A stretch of 64,000 bases of DNA from Clostridia bacterium (GCA_017537515.1 JAFYKO010000170.1:1-64000); one strand, 5' to 3'. Shown: positions 41,177 through 50,443, counted from the first letter of the stretch. The notes: generated from the letters alone by a model not told the origin. Program-made: numbers and translations.

Positions 41177-41815
41177 ATGTTTAGCAAGAGGCAGGCGGTA
41201 GCTTACTGTTGCGAACCTATTGATACTATTCAAGGGTTTAAAGAAGCTACTGCATCTTTAGAAAAATACCATATTCACCATAGGTTTGAAGATATGGGTT
41301 TATCCCGTAAGGACCTTATGGAATTAGGGTTACTCTATAACAGACCTGCGTGTGAGTTGGTATTTATAAACGGGCTGGAGCATAACCGAACGCACTCTAC
41401 GAGAGATTTATCCGATAAGTATAAACAAACCTTATGGGGGAAAGGGCACGTCCCCGAATTTACGGTAGAACACCGACAGCACATTAGCGACGCAAAGACA
41501 GGCGTAAAGCAATCGCCCGAACATACCCTGCACGTTAAAGAAGCCTGTGCAGCTATACGGGCTACAAAAGAGTTCCATAGTAAGCTACATAATGCACAAG
41601 AACGGATATGGACTGTTGAAAAGCGTGAGGGACACGCAGAAGTTATTAAGCGTCTGTGGGGAACTAATACGGAATACCGTAAAGCTATGACTAAAAAAGC
41701 AACCGCAAGTATTCACAGGGATTTAGAAGCCTATAAGCAATATAAAGCTAATGGGGGTGAATTAAGTTGGAAGCCGTTTAGGTCGTTGCTTGCTCAACAA
41801 AGGAAAGCACAATGA
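41177..41815 (+). CDS. HNH-type homing endonuclease-like protein
   Basis: 212 residues. HHRFEDMGLSRKDLMELG, a NRPACELVFINGLEHNRTHS segment and a NUMOD3-like repeat (FTVEHRQHISDAKTGVKQS) fit free-standing phage homing endonucleases of the HNH group. Codon use is AT-richer than the primase downstream, consistent with a mobile gene. An imperfect hairpin (41114-41142, GCCCC/GGGGC) precedes its GGAGGT ribosome site. Confidence 0.7.
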   Translation: MFSKRQAVAYCCEPIDTIQGFKEATASLEKYHIHHRFEDMGLSRKDLMELGLLYNRPACELVFINGLEHNRTHSTRDLSDKYKQTLWGKGHVPEFTVEHRQHISDAKTGVKQSPEHTLHVKEACAAIRATKEFHSKLHNAQERIWTVEKREGHAEVIKRLWGTNTEYRKAMTKKATASIHRDLEAYKQYKANGGELSWKPFRSLLAQQRKAQ

Positions 41816-42744
41816 TTGATTGGAAAAGTTTATTCACTGACCTTAATGTGCCGTATTGGGATAACGGTAAAAATTGCTCACCTGGCAGGATTAACATACA
41901 GTGCCCCTTTTGTTCGGACCATAGTAATCACGGTTCTTTTGGTATAACTAAAGGGGATTATCAATGTTGGCGTTGTAAAGGCGGGCACCCCGTAAAGGCT
42001 GTGTCGCTCGCTGCCCATATCCCTATGGACACCGCACGGCAACTAATACAGAAGTATTCAAAGGGCTTCAACCCGTTCCTGCAAGCGGAACAAACTCACA
42101 AGTCTAGCGTAAAGAGTATCACGCTTCCAGGGGAACCGCTTAAAGATTGCCACCGACGCTATTTGAGCGAAGTCCGAAAGTTTGACCCCGAAGAATTGGA
42201 ATTTTATCACGGGATATTAGGCACCACCGACGTGGGCTATTGGCAGGGCATTGACTTTCGCTATCGTGTCATAATCCCCATTTATGACGTATGGGGGAAC
42301 CTTTGCACGTTCCAGGGGCGTGACTACACGCAGCAACAGGAACTACGCTACAAGTGCTGCCCTGTGGACAAGGCTGTGGTTCACCACAAGCACCTTTTGT
42401 ATGGTGCGGAACTAGCCCGAAACAAGGACCGAATCGTGGTCGTGGAAGGCGTGTTTGACCAATGGCGTATGGGTCCAGGTTCCGTCGCAACGTTCGGGAC
42501 TTCGCTTACCCGTGAGCAGGTCAACCTTATATCTATGTGGAAAGAAGTAATCTTTCTGTTTGACCCCGAACCCGAAGCCCAGGAACACGCCCGTGAATAT
42601 GCCAGGGATATTTCAGCCTGCGGGTGCAGTGTTGAAGTATGTGCTGCCGAATTTGGTTATGACGCAAAGGGCAATCCCAGGGACCCTGGCGACCTTACTC
42701 CCGACGAAGCCCGTGGCGTTATGAAAGAACTAGGAATGGTGTAA
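41812..42744 (+). CDS. DNA primase
   Basis: 310 residues. N-terminal zinc-binding domain CPFC (31-34) and CWRC (52-55); Toprim domain with VVVEGVFDQWRM and IFLFDPEPEAQ. This is a compact DnaG-like primase that makes RNA primers for lagging-strand synthesis with the DnaB-type helicase at 48513. The first 70 codons are AT-rich like the preceding homing endonuclease, suggesting a recombination border. ATGA overlap. Confidence 0.88.
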   Translation: MIDWKSLFTDLNVPYWDNGKNCSPGRINIQCPFCSDHSNHGSFGITKGDYQCWRCKGGHPVKAVSLAAHIPMDTARQLIQKYSKGFNPFLQAEQTHKSSVKSITLPGEPLKDCHRRYLSEVRKFDPEELEFYHGILGTTDVGYWQGIDFRYRVIIPIYDVWGNLCTFQGRDYTQQQELRYKCCPVDKAVVHHKHLLYGAELARNKDRIVVVEGVFDQWRMGPGSVATFGTSLTREQVNLISMWKEVIFLFDPEPEAQEHAREYARDISACGCSVEVCAAEFGYDAKGNPRDPGDLTPDEARGVMKELGMV

Positions 42745-42746
42745 GT

Positions 42747-42998
42747 ATGGAAGTTGCAGAATTTATTGAAACTTGCAAAGCGGTATTCCCCGACTGCGAA
42801 ATCACGGGTTCAAGGAATAAGAAGAACCCCTGTCTTAAAGCGTTCGCCTACAAGACCCGTGGTCCGTATATCGCACACTTGTGGAAGGGTGGTTGCTGTT
42901 CTTGGGAAAAGCACGAAGATGTTTCGCAAGGGAATATCAAGTCCCCCGAAGAACTCAAACTGAAACTTGAAAAAGTAAAATTATCGTATGGGCTGTAA
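42747..42998 (+). CDS. hypothetical protein
   Basis: 83 residues between primase and clamp, spaced by 2 bases on each side, so clearly in the replication operon. Contains GGCCSWEKHEDV and a charged C-terminal helix. No family recognised. Confidence 0.65.
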   Translation: MEVAEFIETCKAVFPDCEITGSRNKKNPCLKAFAYKTRGPYIAHLWKGGCCSWEKHEDVSQGNIKSPEELKLKLEKVKLSYGL

Positions 42999-43000
42999 GT

Positions 43001-44107
43001 ATGGCGTTTAATCTTGCTCTAAAATCCAAAACTGCCGAAGCGTCGTTTAGCATTTCCCGTGACTTGCTCGCACGTTTCGTGTCTGCCGTGAACTGCATTG
43101 TCCCGAAGAAGACGACAGTCCCTATCTTGAAGTTCGTCCGAATTTACTACAAGAACGGGGACGGGTTTATCCGTGTGTCCGACACCAACTGCTATGCCGA
43201 ATTGTCCTTGAAAGAAGCACGTGGGAGCGGGGAAATTGACCTGGCTGTGGAATACGGCTCCCTGGAAAATATGCTCTCCAAGGCACCCCGCAGCAGCGGT
43301 GTGTTCCTGGTAGAACGTGAGGGCACCGCCCTGGTGTTCAAGGACAACTGCGTGACCTGCGGAAAACTTGCAGGCGTTCCTGGTGCTGACTGCCCGTCGC
43401 TCATTATCCCGATTGACACGGACGAGGGTTGGGTTGACTTGTCGGAACGTGACACGCAGTTTATCCATAAATACGTTTCGCCCCTGTGCATTGAAGACGC
43501 TCAATATACCGCCTTGAACAGCATTCTGTTTGAAGAAAACGACCTTACGTTTGGCTTTGCTGCGACCGACCGTCACGCCTTAATCTTCACGAAGTTCATT
43601 GAAGAACCGACGTTCCGTCGTGCGTTACCGTGTAGGGCGTTTAAGGCTATGACCCTGTTCGGGACTGACAGCAGGCTTATGCTCCATACAGGGCACTACC
43701 GATTTGAAAGCAAGCAGTTTTCCGTCTATGGTCCGTTCGTTGGCGGGACCTATCCCGACTTCCACAAACTTGTAGATACCGACGGGTTTACCCAGGTTCT
43801 CAAAGTGAACGTGAAGACGCTCCGTGAAGAATTGAACCGACTTTCTATGATTGTCCCGCACACTTCCAAGGGCTACTGCCCCGTAATGCTGACCTATGGT
43901 CCCGAATACCTGGGTGTGCAGGAAGTCCCGCAGGATTACGTTTTTGAAGACAACAAAGGTATCAAAATGGATGCCTTGAAGTTGCTTGAACTAATGGAAC
44001 GCTTTGACGACAATTCCCCCGTGACTTTCAAGGCTACGGGGAACGTCACGCACCCGACGGTGTGGAAAGACAGCAGGGCAACCACCCTGTTTATGCCTAT
44101 GGTATAA
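43001..44107 (+). CDS. dnaN: sliding clamp, DnaN-type (first copy)
   Basis: 368 residues. Beta-clamp hallmarks: VPILKFVRI near residue 40, a TDRHAL motif (ATDRHALIF), GGTYPDFHKLV, and a C-terminal LFMPMV that resembles the MPMRL end of bacterial DnaN. Dimeric ring that tethers the polymerase to DNA. A second, more divergent clamp lies at 50444-51541. Confidence 0.85.
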   Translation: MAFNLALKSKTAEASFSISRDLLARFVSAVNCIVPKKTTVPILKFVRIYYKNGDGFIRVSDTNCYAELSLKEARGSGEIDLAVEYGSLENMLSKAPRSSGVFLVEREGTALVFKDNCVTCGKLAGVPGADCPSLIIPIDTDEGWVDLSERDTQFIHKYVSPLCIEDAQYTALNSILFEENDLTFGFAATDRHALIFTKFIEEPTFRRALPCRAFKAMTLFGTDSRLMLHTGHYRFESKQFSVYGPFVGGTYPDFHKLVDTDGFTQVLKVNVKTLREELNRLSMIVPHTSKGYCPVMLTYGPEYLGVQEVPQDYVFEDNKGIKMDALKLLELMERFDDNSPVTFKATGNVTHPTVWKDSRATTLFMPMV

Positions 44108-44132
44108 TAACCCTAAAACCGAGGATAACACA

Positions 44133-44573
44133 ATGACAGAACCGATTATCGTCCCGCAGGAAATCTTGGAAACCTACGGGGGGAAGTTCCCCAAGAAAAT
44201 CTATATCAAGTTCAAGGGCAAGTCCGACCTTGTAGTTAAGGATTGGACCCCGATTACGCCCGATGCCCTGCTGCTCAATTTGCAGGTCAAGAACACGGAC
44301 CCGAACGGGGTGCAACCGTCCTGGCAGATTGACAAGGCTGCGAAGAAAACGCAGATGTTGGCTATCAAGGAATGGCTTGAAGAAGGGCACACGATTACCC
44401 CGCTTGAAGCCCTGGAAATGTTCGGCTGCTTCCGTTTGAGTGCCCAAATTTTCAATTTGAAGAAGTTGGGCTTGAAGATTGACTGCAAGACCGACAAGGA
44501 CCCACGAACGGGCAAACGCTACGGGACGTATTGGCTCCTGGAAGGTGTCAAGAAACCCGAAGCCAACCATTAG
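44133..44573 (+). CDS. helix-turn-helix protein
   Basis: 146 residues. TITPLEALEMFGCFRLSAQIFNLKKLG is the winged-helix HTH layout seen in phage proteins of the HTH_39 type (ITxxEAlxxfgixrLxxrIxxLrkxG). Preceded by AACCGAGGATAA. A role in regulation of replication genes is possible. Confidence 0.7.
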   Translation: MTEPIIVPQEILETYGGKFPKKIYIKFKGKSDLVVKDWTPITPDALLLNLQVKNTDPNGVQPSWQIDKAAKKTQMLAIKEWLEEGHTITPLEALEMFGCFRLSAQIFNLKKLGLKIDCKTDKDPRTGKRYGTYWLLEGVKKPEANH

Positions 44574-44580
44574 TGCAATT

Positions 44581-44601
44581 TTGGCAGTATGTTGCTATAT
44601 A
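44581..44601 (+). promoter_or_regulatory. class 2 promoter
   Basis: TTGGCAGTA, five bases (TGTTG), CTATATA, 13 nt upstream of the ATG at 44615. Confidence 0.6.
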
Positions 44602-44614
44602 TGTATTAGTGGCT

Positions 44615-44929
44615 ATGAAAGACATAACGAACACGACCGACATTAGAACCTGGGTAATTGATTGGCTTGAAAACCGCTTTTCCATTACCCGTGAGTGCAT
44701 TGAATCCTCCGAAAAACTTGCCGACGTTTGTTGCTATGACGACGTTGACAGGTTTTTCCTGGAATACGACGCTGAATCCGATTTCGGCATTCCTGTTCCC
44801 GATGGAGCCTTTGACGAATGCGAATCGTTGAATGACCTGGTTTGTAAAATTAAAGAAATAAAAGACAAGGACGCAAAATGCAACTTTGGCACCCCAACCT
44901 GTTACCCGAACTTCCCGACAGACTGCTGA
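44615..44929 (+). CDS. acyl-carrier-protein-like small acidic protein lacking the Ser
   Basis: 104 residues. VIDWLENRFSITRECIESSEKLADVCCYDDVDRFFLEYD, then FGIPVPD and LNDLVCKI follow the ACP four-helix pattern, but the phosphopantetheine Ser of DSL is replaced (YDDVD). If the fold is right, the protein cannot carry a prosthetic group and would act as a binding protein. It overlaps the next gene by 52 nt. The resemblance is visual only. Confidence 0.55.
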   Translation: MKDITNTTDIRTWVIDWLENRFSITRECIESSEKLADVCCYDDVDRFFLEYDAESDFGIPVPDGAFDECESLNDLVCKIKEIKDKDAKCNFGTPTCYPNFPTDC

Positions 44930-45258
44930 CCGCCCTGCATAGGGATATTTGTAAAATCCGTTCTTCCCAATGGCGTAGCCCGACTAACGTGAGGACCTGG
45001 TTCTACGCTCTCCCGTGGGGGTCCTTGATTTGGTATCACGGCAAGGTTATTCGTGAAATGCAGCGTCGCAAGTGGAAGCCGTCCGCTGTGTGGTTTGACC
45101 CGCTGTATCGTGGTAAAATGCTGCCTATGGCTTCCACGCTTACCGAAGCGGACCTGTCACGAAAGAAATTGGGCGACATTTTCCTTAAAACCTGCCCTAT
45201 TCCCCAGGACAAGTTTGAACAAATGTTGCAGAAGTGGAAATCCGCAAAGGGTGTATAA
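44878..45258 (+). CDS. pyrimidine-dimer DNA glycosylase family protein
   Basis: 126 residues. MQLWHPNLLPELPDRLLTALHRD, YHGKVIREMQRRKWKP and DPLYRGK match the Pyr_excise family (bacterial homologs of T4 endonuclease V, 'MRLWHxxLLPxLPrqqLLgqHRe'). Excises UV photoproducts by glycosylase/AP-lyase action. Good match by eye over the whole N-terminal two thirds. Confidence 0.8.
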   Translation: MQLWHPNLLPELPDRLLTALHRDICKIRSSQWRSPTNVRTWFYALPWGSLIWYHGKVIREMQRRKWKPSAVWFDPLYRGKMLPMASTLTEADLSRKKLGDIFLKTCPIPQDKFEQMLQKWKSAKGV

Positions 45259-46313
45259 TGGCTGACAACGCTAACACCCTTTTACCCAAGTTGAACGAAT
45301 GGCTGAAAGACGTGGGCGTATCTGCCCGTGTCGTCGTTCGTGGTAAGGACCTGCTTGAAATCCGCTTGGAAACCCAAGACCTGTTCACGGAGCAATTCGC
45401 TGCTCCCAGGCGTTTGCCTGTTGTCCGAACTCACGCAACCGTGCGTGAGAACCGCCCGAAGCCCGCACCGAAGCCCAAGGTGGAAGAACCCAAGCGTGGC
45501 TTCAATCTGCACCTGGTCGCCCACAAGGATAGTATGTCCGATGCCGATTTAAGCAGGCTTCACGAACTCACGCAGTCCTATTCGTTCTTGTCCGCTACGA
45601 AGTTGAACAGCAAGGTATGGGAAACTACCTGCCGTGAAGTCGTTTGGCTCGCAACGGGTTTCTTTGTGGATTCGCATAAGTGGGACAAGAAGTGGATGGC
45701 GAAGACGGAACAAAAGGGTGGTGGTCCCGCTCTCTTAAAGGGCAGGTTTACCGACATTCCGTCTGCGATAGACACCATTGAAAAATGCCTGGACTATGTG
45801 GAAAACGCTCACAGGACTAGCGGGTATTGGTTCCCGCCCCTGGAAAACGGAAAGATACCCCGCAAGTCGCTTGCGTCCTTTATCTGTTCGCAGACAAAGG
45901 CGGGCACTGAATGGAGTCCGTTTTGCGAGGTCCTGTGGGAAATGAACAAGGACACCGCCATTAAATCATCGCTCCCGAAATTGGCTATCAATGCTGCGGA
46001 ACTCGCCATAAAGGATTCGGAATACCTGCGGGGTATGCCGTCGTCTTCTATGGCGAACTATTGGAATGGCGTTAAGAAATTCGTGGATTGGTATTATGCC
46101 AATCGTGATATGCTTATGTCTGTCGTGGATAACAGGGTCCGTCTAGCCGACGTTGGTATGGCTGTGACGCTTGTCAAGGAATGGAACGCTTCTGCAAACG
46201 GCAAGGTGCTTCCCGTGTCCTTTATCTACCCTGGCAGCGACAGGTGGTTCCGTTTTGTGCAGTGGTGCAAGACGAACAGAAATGTGACAATCCCCGATTA
46301 TAGGAATGGTTGA
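45258..46313 (+). CDS. hypothetical protein of the replication operon
   Basis: 351 residues; the ATG overlaps the previous stop (TAATG). Folded N-terminal 60 residues, a Pro/Lys linker (PKPAPKPKVEEPK, about 70-85), then a mainly helical Trp-rich domain. No family recognised. Position between the glycosylase and the SNF2 helicase suggests a DNA-metabolism role. Confidence 0.65.
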   Translation: MADNANTLLPKLNEWLKDVGVSARVVVRGKDLLEIRLETQDLFTEQFAAPRRLPVVRTHATVRENRPKPAPKPKVEEPKRGFNLHLVAHKDSMSDADLSRLHELTQSYSFLSATKLNSKVWETTCREVVWLATGFFVDSHKWDKKWMAKTEQKGGGPALLKGRFTDIPSAIDTIEKCLDYVENAHRTSGYWFPPLENGKIPRKSLASFICSQTKAGTEWSPFCEVLWEMNKDTAIKSSLPKLAINAAELAIKDSEYLRGMPSSSMANYWNGVKKFVDWYYANRDMLMSVVDNRVRLADVGMAVTLVKEWNASANGKVLPVSFIYPGSDRWFRFVQWCKTNRNVTIPDYRNG

Positions 46314-46315
46314 GT

Positions 46316-48481
46316 ATGAGTTATGACCTTATGGGTATGATGAACAGAATGGGTCGTGCCCCTACGCCCATTGAGCCGATTGCAGGCGTTAAATACGTCG
46401 CTGAATTTACAAAAGTTGACAAGACGGTTGTAGCCCTTACCTGGTTTACACATAACAAGGATGCCTGGAAAGCCATTCTTGAAGCCGTCCGAAAACTCCC
46501 CGAACGTTCCTACAACGCTGCCACAAAAAAGTGGGAAGTTCCCTGGACGGGTAAAACGAAGACCTGGATGGAAGCGTCGGGTTGGAAAGACCCCCCGAAA
46601 GAAAAGGACCCGAACGAAAAGCGGGAAGACCCCCGTATCAAGCAAAAGGCTAAAATTGACGCTACGAAGTTGGACCCCGAAGGCACCCTTATTCCTGGGC
46701 TGCGTCCGTATCAAATTGATTTCTTGAAGTTCGCCCAAATCCGTCACGGCAGGCTTGCCCTCGGTGACGAAATGGGCTGTGTCTGTGGCGATATGACGGT
46801 GCAGGTCCGTAAGGACGGCAAGGAACGTAAAATCAGCCTGGAAACCTTGTATCGGGAATTTTCCAAGAGCAAGGAAACAGCCGATTGGAGTATTCTTTGC
46901 TACTGCCCCGACTATATGTTGGATATGCCCTATGGCGAAGTCGTTGACGTTATCCAAAGCGGTATCAAGCGTTGCGTTCACGCAACCCTTGAAGACGACA
47001 CCTACCTTATTGCCACGCCCGACCACAAGGTTCTTACTGACAACGGGTGGACCGAACTCAAAGATACCTTGAACGCCTACATTGAAGTTGAGAAGAACGG
47101 CAGGACCTCTATGGAACGTGTCGTGTCTATCACGTCCGCAGGTATGCGTATGACCTACGACGTAAAGGTGCTGAATTACGGGAACTTTATTGCGAACCAC
47201 GTAATCGTCCATAACTGCGGTAAGACGGTGGAAGCCTTGTCCTGGATGGTCTATGCGAACGCCTATCCCGCACTTTACGTCGTGAACGCCCCGACCAAAC
47301 TTCAATGGCAGGGTGCCTACCGCAAGTGGGTGGGAGCCACAAAGAAGCATTACCCCGACGTGGACGTGTTGGGCGGTCGTAAACCTTACAGGCTGACCCG
47401 TGACAAGAGTTATATCATAAATTGGGATATTCTAGCGGATTGGAAGGACGAACTCGCAAAGGTCGGGTTCCGTCTGCTTGTAGGCGACGAAGTGCAGGCT
47501 ATCGGCAACCCCGAATCCCAAAGGGCTGCTGCATTCAAGGAACTCTCCGAAATTATCCCGCACGTTATCGGTATGAGCGGAACCCCCGCTATGTCAAAGC
47601 CGTTGCAGTTTTGGACCCTGCTTTCTATCGTTGAGCCGTCCAAGTTCAAGAACTACTACGTGTATAGGAACCGCTACTGCGACCCGCAGCAGGACGCTTA
47701 CGGCACGAAATACAATGGTGCGTCCAACGTGGAAGAACTTCACGAACTGCTAGTTAATTGTATGCTCCGCAGAACAAAGAGCGAAGTTATGAAGGACCTG
47801 CCCCCGAAAGTTATGGAAGTGGTCCCGCTTGAAGTGGACGCTGCGGGCTTGGACGATTACTACGAAGAAGAACGCTCCGCATTCTCCGAAGATACCGTCA
47901 AGGGCGAAAAGGAAAGTGCCCGCAACAAGGTTGCCCACCTGCTCCGAACCGCCTACGCTCTCAAAGAGAAGTCTATGCTGCTGTGGATTGAAGACTTCCT
48001 GGAATCGGGTAAGAAGTTGCTGCTTTTCGCTTGGCACCGCTCCGTCGTGGAAGTCCTTTACGATACGCTCAAAGAATACCACCCTGCCATTATCTATGGC
48101 GGTATGACGACGAACGAACGTGAAGAAGCCCGTAAGAAGTTCATTGAAGACCCGAAATGCCGTGTAATCGTCGCCAACATACAGGCGGGCGGTGTAGGTA
48201 TTGACGGCTTCCAGGAAGTCTGCTCCGACGTGGCTTTTGCCGAATTTTCGCACACCCCGAACTACCACAGGCAGGCAGAAGACCGCCTGCACCGCAGCGG
48301 GCAGAAAACGTCGGTCACTTCTTACTATCTTGTAGCACCTGGAACGGTGGATATGGACGCTATTGAAGTCCTGGACGCTAGGGCGAAAATGCTTGATGGC
48401 GTGTTGGACGGCAAGGAAACCGCTACGACTGACTTGCTTACGGAACTCTTGGAACGCAGGGGTGCCAGGTTTGGTCGCTAA
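46316..48481 (+). CDS. SNF2/SMARCAL1-like helicase interrupted by a mini-intein
   Basis: 721-residue precursor. Residues 20-110 resemble the HARP region of SMARCAL1 annealing helicases. The Walker A is split: GDEMG, then a 146-residue intein (155-300), then CGKT. After splicing the sequence is GDEMGCGKT. Downstream: DEVQ (motif II), MSGTPAMSKP (III), LLFAWHRSVVEVL (IV), NIQAGGVGIDG (V), and YHRQAEDRLHRSGQ (VI). Family role: remodelling forks and annealing ssDNA, comparable to T4 UvsW. I start at ATG 46316 rather than the TTG at 46310. Confidence 0.88.
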   Translation: MSYDLMGMMNRMGRAPTPIEPIAGVKYVAEFTKVDKTVVALTWFTHNKDAWKAILEAVRKLPERSYNAATKKWEVPWTGKTKTWMEASGWKDPPKEKDPNEKREDPRIKQKAKIDATKLDPEGTLIPGLRPYQIDFLKFAQIRHGRLALGDEMGCVCGDMTVQVRKDGKERKISLETLYREFSKSKETADWSILCYCPDYMLDMPYGEVVDVIQSGIKRCVHATLEDDTYLIATPDHKVLTDNGWTELKDTLNAYIEVEKNGRTSMERVVSITSAGMRMTYDVKVLNYGNFIANHVIVHNCGKTVEALSWMVYANAYPALYVVNAPTKLQWQGAYRKWVGATKKHYPDVDVLGGRKPYRLTRDKSYIINWDILADWKDELAKVGFRLLVGDEVQAIGNPESQRAAAFKELSEIIPHVIGMSGTPAMSKPLQFWTLLSIVEPSKFKNYYVYRNRYCDPQQDAYGTKYNGASNVEELHELLVNCMLRRTKSEVMKDLPPKVMEVVPLEVDAAGLDDYYEEERSAFSEDTVKGEKESARNKVAHLLRTAYALKEKSMLLWIEDFLESGKKLLLFAWHRSVVEVLYDTLKEYHPAIIYGGMTTNEREEARKKFIEDPKCRVIVANIQAGGVGIDGFQEVCSDVAFAEFSHTPNYHRQAEDRLHRSGQKTSVTSYYLVAPGTVDMDAIEVLDARAKMLDGVLDGKETATTDLLTELLERRGARFGR
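46778..47215 (+). other. mini-intein coding segment
   Basis: 146 codons inserted in the helicase Walker A. The intein begins with Cys (CVCGDMTVQV, splicing block A), has block B-like TPDHKVLTDNGW, and ends with block G ANHVIVHN followed by the extein nucleophile Cys. The total size leaves no room for a homing endonuclease domain, so this is a mini-intein fixed in the most conserved motif of the host protein. Confidence 0.88.
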
Positions 48482-48492
48482 CCGACTATATA
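48472..48492 (+). promoter_or_regulatory. class 2 promoter
   Basis: TGGTCGCTA, five bases (ACCGA), CTATATA. It overlaps the 3' end of the SNF2 helicase gene and drives the DnaB-type helicase gene. Confidence 0.65.
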
Positions 48493-48512
48493 TCTAACGA
48501 GGATAAGTTTTA

Positions 48513-49994
48513 ATGCTCCAACGTGTAAAAGTAGATATTAGTGAAGAACGTAGGCTTTTGGCAAATATGATTATGTCCACGCCCCTTTTGGCTAAATGCC
48601 GAAAGTCGTGTGACCCAATCCTGTTTGAAAGCAATATGGGGAAAATTGTTTCGTCGTGGGTCTTGACTTTCTATGACCGCTATGGCGAAGCCCCCAAAGA
48701 AGCAATTAGCGATATTTTTGCAAATAGGGTGTCGGAACTGAAAGAAGCCGACGGGGATATGGTCAAGGCGTTCCTTGACACTGCGTCCGACGAATGGATG
48801 CCGACAAACGAATCCCTGGCTACCGACAACGCTATCAAGTATTTCCAAAAACGTTCGCTTGCCCTGCTTACCGAAAAGTTGAACCGCTCCGTCCAAAGCG
48901 GTGACGTGTCTAGCGGGTATCACGCTATTGCGGACTTTACGAAACCCGACGTGCGACAGGCACAGGTAGTGAACTTGTTTAGGGACGCTTCCATTATCGC
49001 CAACGCATTTGAGAACGACGAAGAAGAAATCTTCACGATGCCAGGTGTCCTGGGTAGCGTAATCGGTCCGTTTATCCAGGAAGATTTCGTTGCCGTTATC
49101 GGTCCCCCGAAAAGCGGTAAAACCTGGTGGCTTATGACGATTGCGGTCCAGGCTGCTTTGCAGGGTAAGCACGTCCTTTACGTGTCCCTGGAAATGTCCG
49201 AAAAGCAGGTTGTCCGTCGTTTTTGGCAAATGCTTACGGGTTCGTCCCGCTATGGCGAAGAACTGCATTACCCCGTTATGGTCTATGACGACGAGGGCAA
49301 CGCTCAACTTGCAGACGTTAGCGAGCCGTCGCATAGAGTGGACGCAAGCCTAGAGGGTATTGAAAAGGCTCAAAGGGCATTCCGCAAGATTACCCGCAAC
49401 GACAAGTTTGAACTGCGAACGTTCCCGACGGGAACCCTGTCTGTAAAGGGTCTTGAAGCCGAACTGAAAGATATGGAAGTTTACAGCGGGTGGGCACCCG
49501 AAGTAATTTGCGTTGACTATGCCGACATTATGGACCTGGGACCTGGCAGCGACGAACGTGAAAAGATTAACCGCTGTTGGAAAGCCCTACGTGGTCTTGC
49601 AAGCACCCGAAAGTGTATGGTCGCTACCGTGTCACAGACGGGTCGTGCAACCGTCGGTGGCGAGCAGGACGCAGCCGAAAACCAGGTGTCCGAAGATATT
49701 CGTAAGGTCGCCCACGTGACGAAGATGATTACGATTAACCACACGCCTGCGGAAAAGAAGCGTGGCATTACCCGCCTAGCCTGCAACACCACCCGTGATG
49801 GTGCCCCCGTCCAGGATTCTGTTGTCTGCACAACCTGTCTTGCAATCGGCAGACCTTATATGGAATGCGAATTGCTGTCACGTGTGGATATGAGCCAGGA
49901 AGAACAATGGGACGGCAGCGAAGACGACGAAAACAATATGCCCGCCAAACGGTCGGGCAGAAGAACAGGGAGCCGTGGACGTTCCCGTAGGTAA
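48513..49994 (+). CDS. replicative DNA helicase, DnaB/RecA-fold type
   Basis: 493 residues. Walker A GPPKSGKT (197-204), YVSLEMSEKQ (the conserved DnaB segment after strand 2) and Walker B EVICVDYADIMDL. An N-terminal helical domain (1-150) may contact primase. The C-terminal 30 residues are Arg/Gly/Ser rich (KRSGRRTGSRGRSRR). Unwinds the replication fork. Driven by its own class 2 promoter with an AACGAGGATAAG ribosome site. Confidence 0.88.
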   Translation: MLQRVKVDISEERRLLANMIMSTPLLAKCRKSCDPILFESNMGKIVSSWVLTFYDRYGEAPKEAISDIFANRVSELKEADGDMVKAFLDTASDEWMPTNESLATDNAIKYFQKRSLALLTEKLNRSVQSGDVSSGYHAIADFTKPDVRQAQVVNLFRDASIIANAFENDEEEIFTMPGVLGSVIGPFIQEDFVAVIGPPKSGKTWWLMTIAVQAALQGKHVLYVSLEMSEKQVVRRFWQMLTGSSRYGEELHYPVMVYDDEGNAQLADVSEPSHRVDASLEGIEKAQRAFRKITRNDKFELRTFPTGTLSVKGLEAELKDMEVYSGWAPEVICVDYADIMDLGPGSDEREKINRCWKALRGLASTRKCMVATVSQTGRATVGGEQDAAENQVSEDIRKVAHVTKMITINHTPAEKKRGITRLACNTTRDGAPVQDSVVCTTCLAIGRPYMECELLSRVDMSQEEQWDGSEDDENNMPAKRSGRRTGSRGRSRR

Positions 49995-50005
49995 AGGACT
50001 GACCT

Positions 50006-50275
50006 ATGATTATTAACGGATTTGATTTTAGAGAAACTTGCGGGGCGTGTCCCGAACAATATGACGTGTTTGATTTCAAGGGGAACCAGGTAGCCTATAT
50101 CCGTCTGCGTTGGGGGACGCTGCAAGTAAGTGCCCCCGATTGGAACGGGGACACTATCTATGAGCATTCCTATAGTGACGGGTGGTTAGGTTCGTTCACC
50201 AGCGACGAAGAACGTACGAATAAACTTAACCTTATTGCAAACATATTAAATGCCCGTGTTTACGGGGAAGGGTAA
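50006..50275 (+). CDS. hypothetical protein
   Basis: 89 residues, beta-rich N-terminus with CGAC and a C-terminal helix. Starts 11 nt after the helicase gene. No family recognised. Confidence 0.6.
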   Translation: MIINGFDFRETCGACPEQYDVFDFKGNQVAYIRLRWGTLQVSAPDWNGDTIYEHSYSDGWLGSFTSDEERTNKLNLIANILNARVYGEG

Positions 50276-50279
50276 ATTT

Positions 50280-50390
50280 ATGCTAGACCAAAACACAACC
50301 TACAATCTTGATGATAGCGGTCCTATCGTAAAGGAACGCTTTGACGTGGACGACGACAGGTGGGAAGCATTCAAGAAAGCGTGTGATTGA
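50280..50390 (+). CDS. 36-residue acidic peptide
   Basis: ATG after GGGGAAGGG, only four bases from the previous gene. Sequence starts MLDQNTTYNLDDSG and ends EAFKKACD. Its stop overlaps the class 2 promoter of the second clamp. Small but well placed. Confidence 0.5.
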   Translation: MLDQNTTYNLDDSGPIVKERFDVDDDRWEAFKKACD

Positions 50391-50407
50391 CGCTATGTGA
50401 CTATATA
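50387..50407 (+). promoter_or_regulatory. class 2 promoter
   Basis: TTGACGCTA, five bases (TGTGA), CTATATA, 36 nt before the second clamp gene. The leader includes ACACAACAACATAAAGG. Confidence 0.75.
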
Positions 50408-50443
50408 ACAATCGTGAACACAACAACATAAAGGAAACCTACA

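Noticed and set aside
44581..44601. Class 2 motif as a sigma54 (-24/-12) promoter
   Set aside because: One copy looks like TGGCA...TTGC, but the spacing is off by one and other copies have RCTATATW with GAC instead of TTGC.
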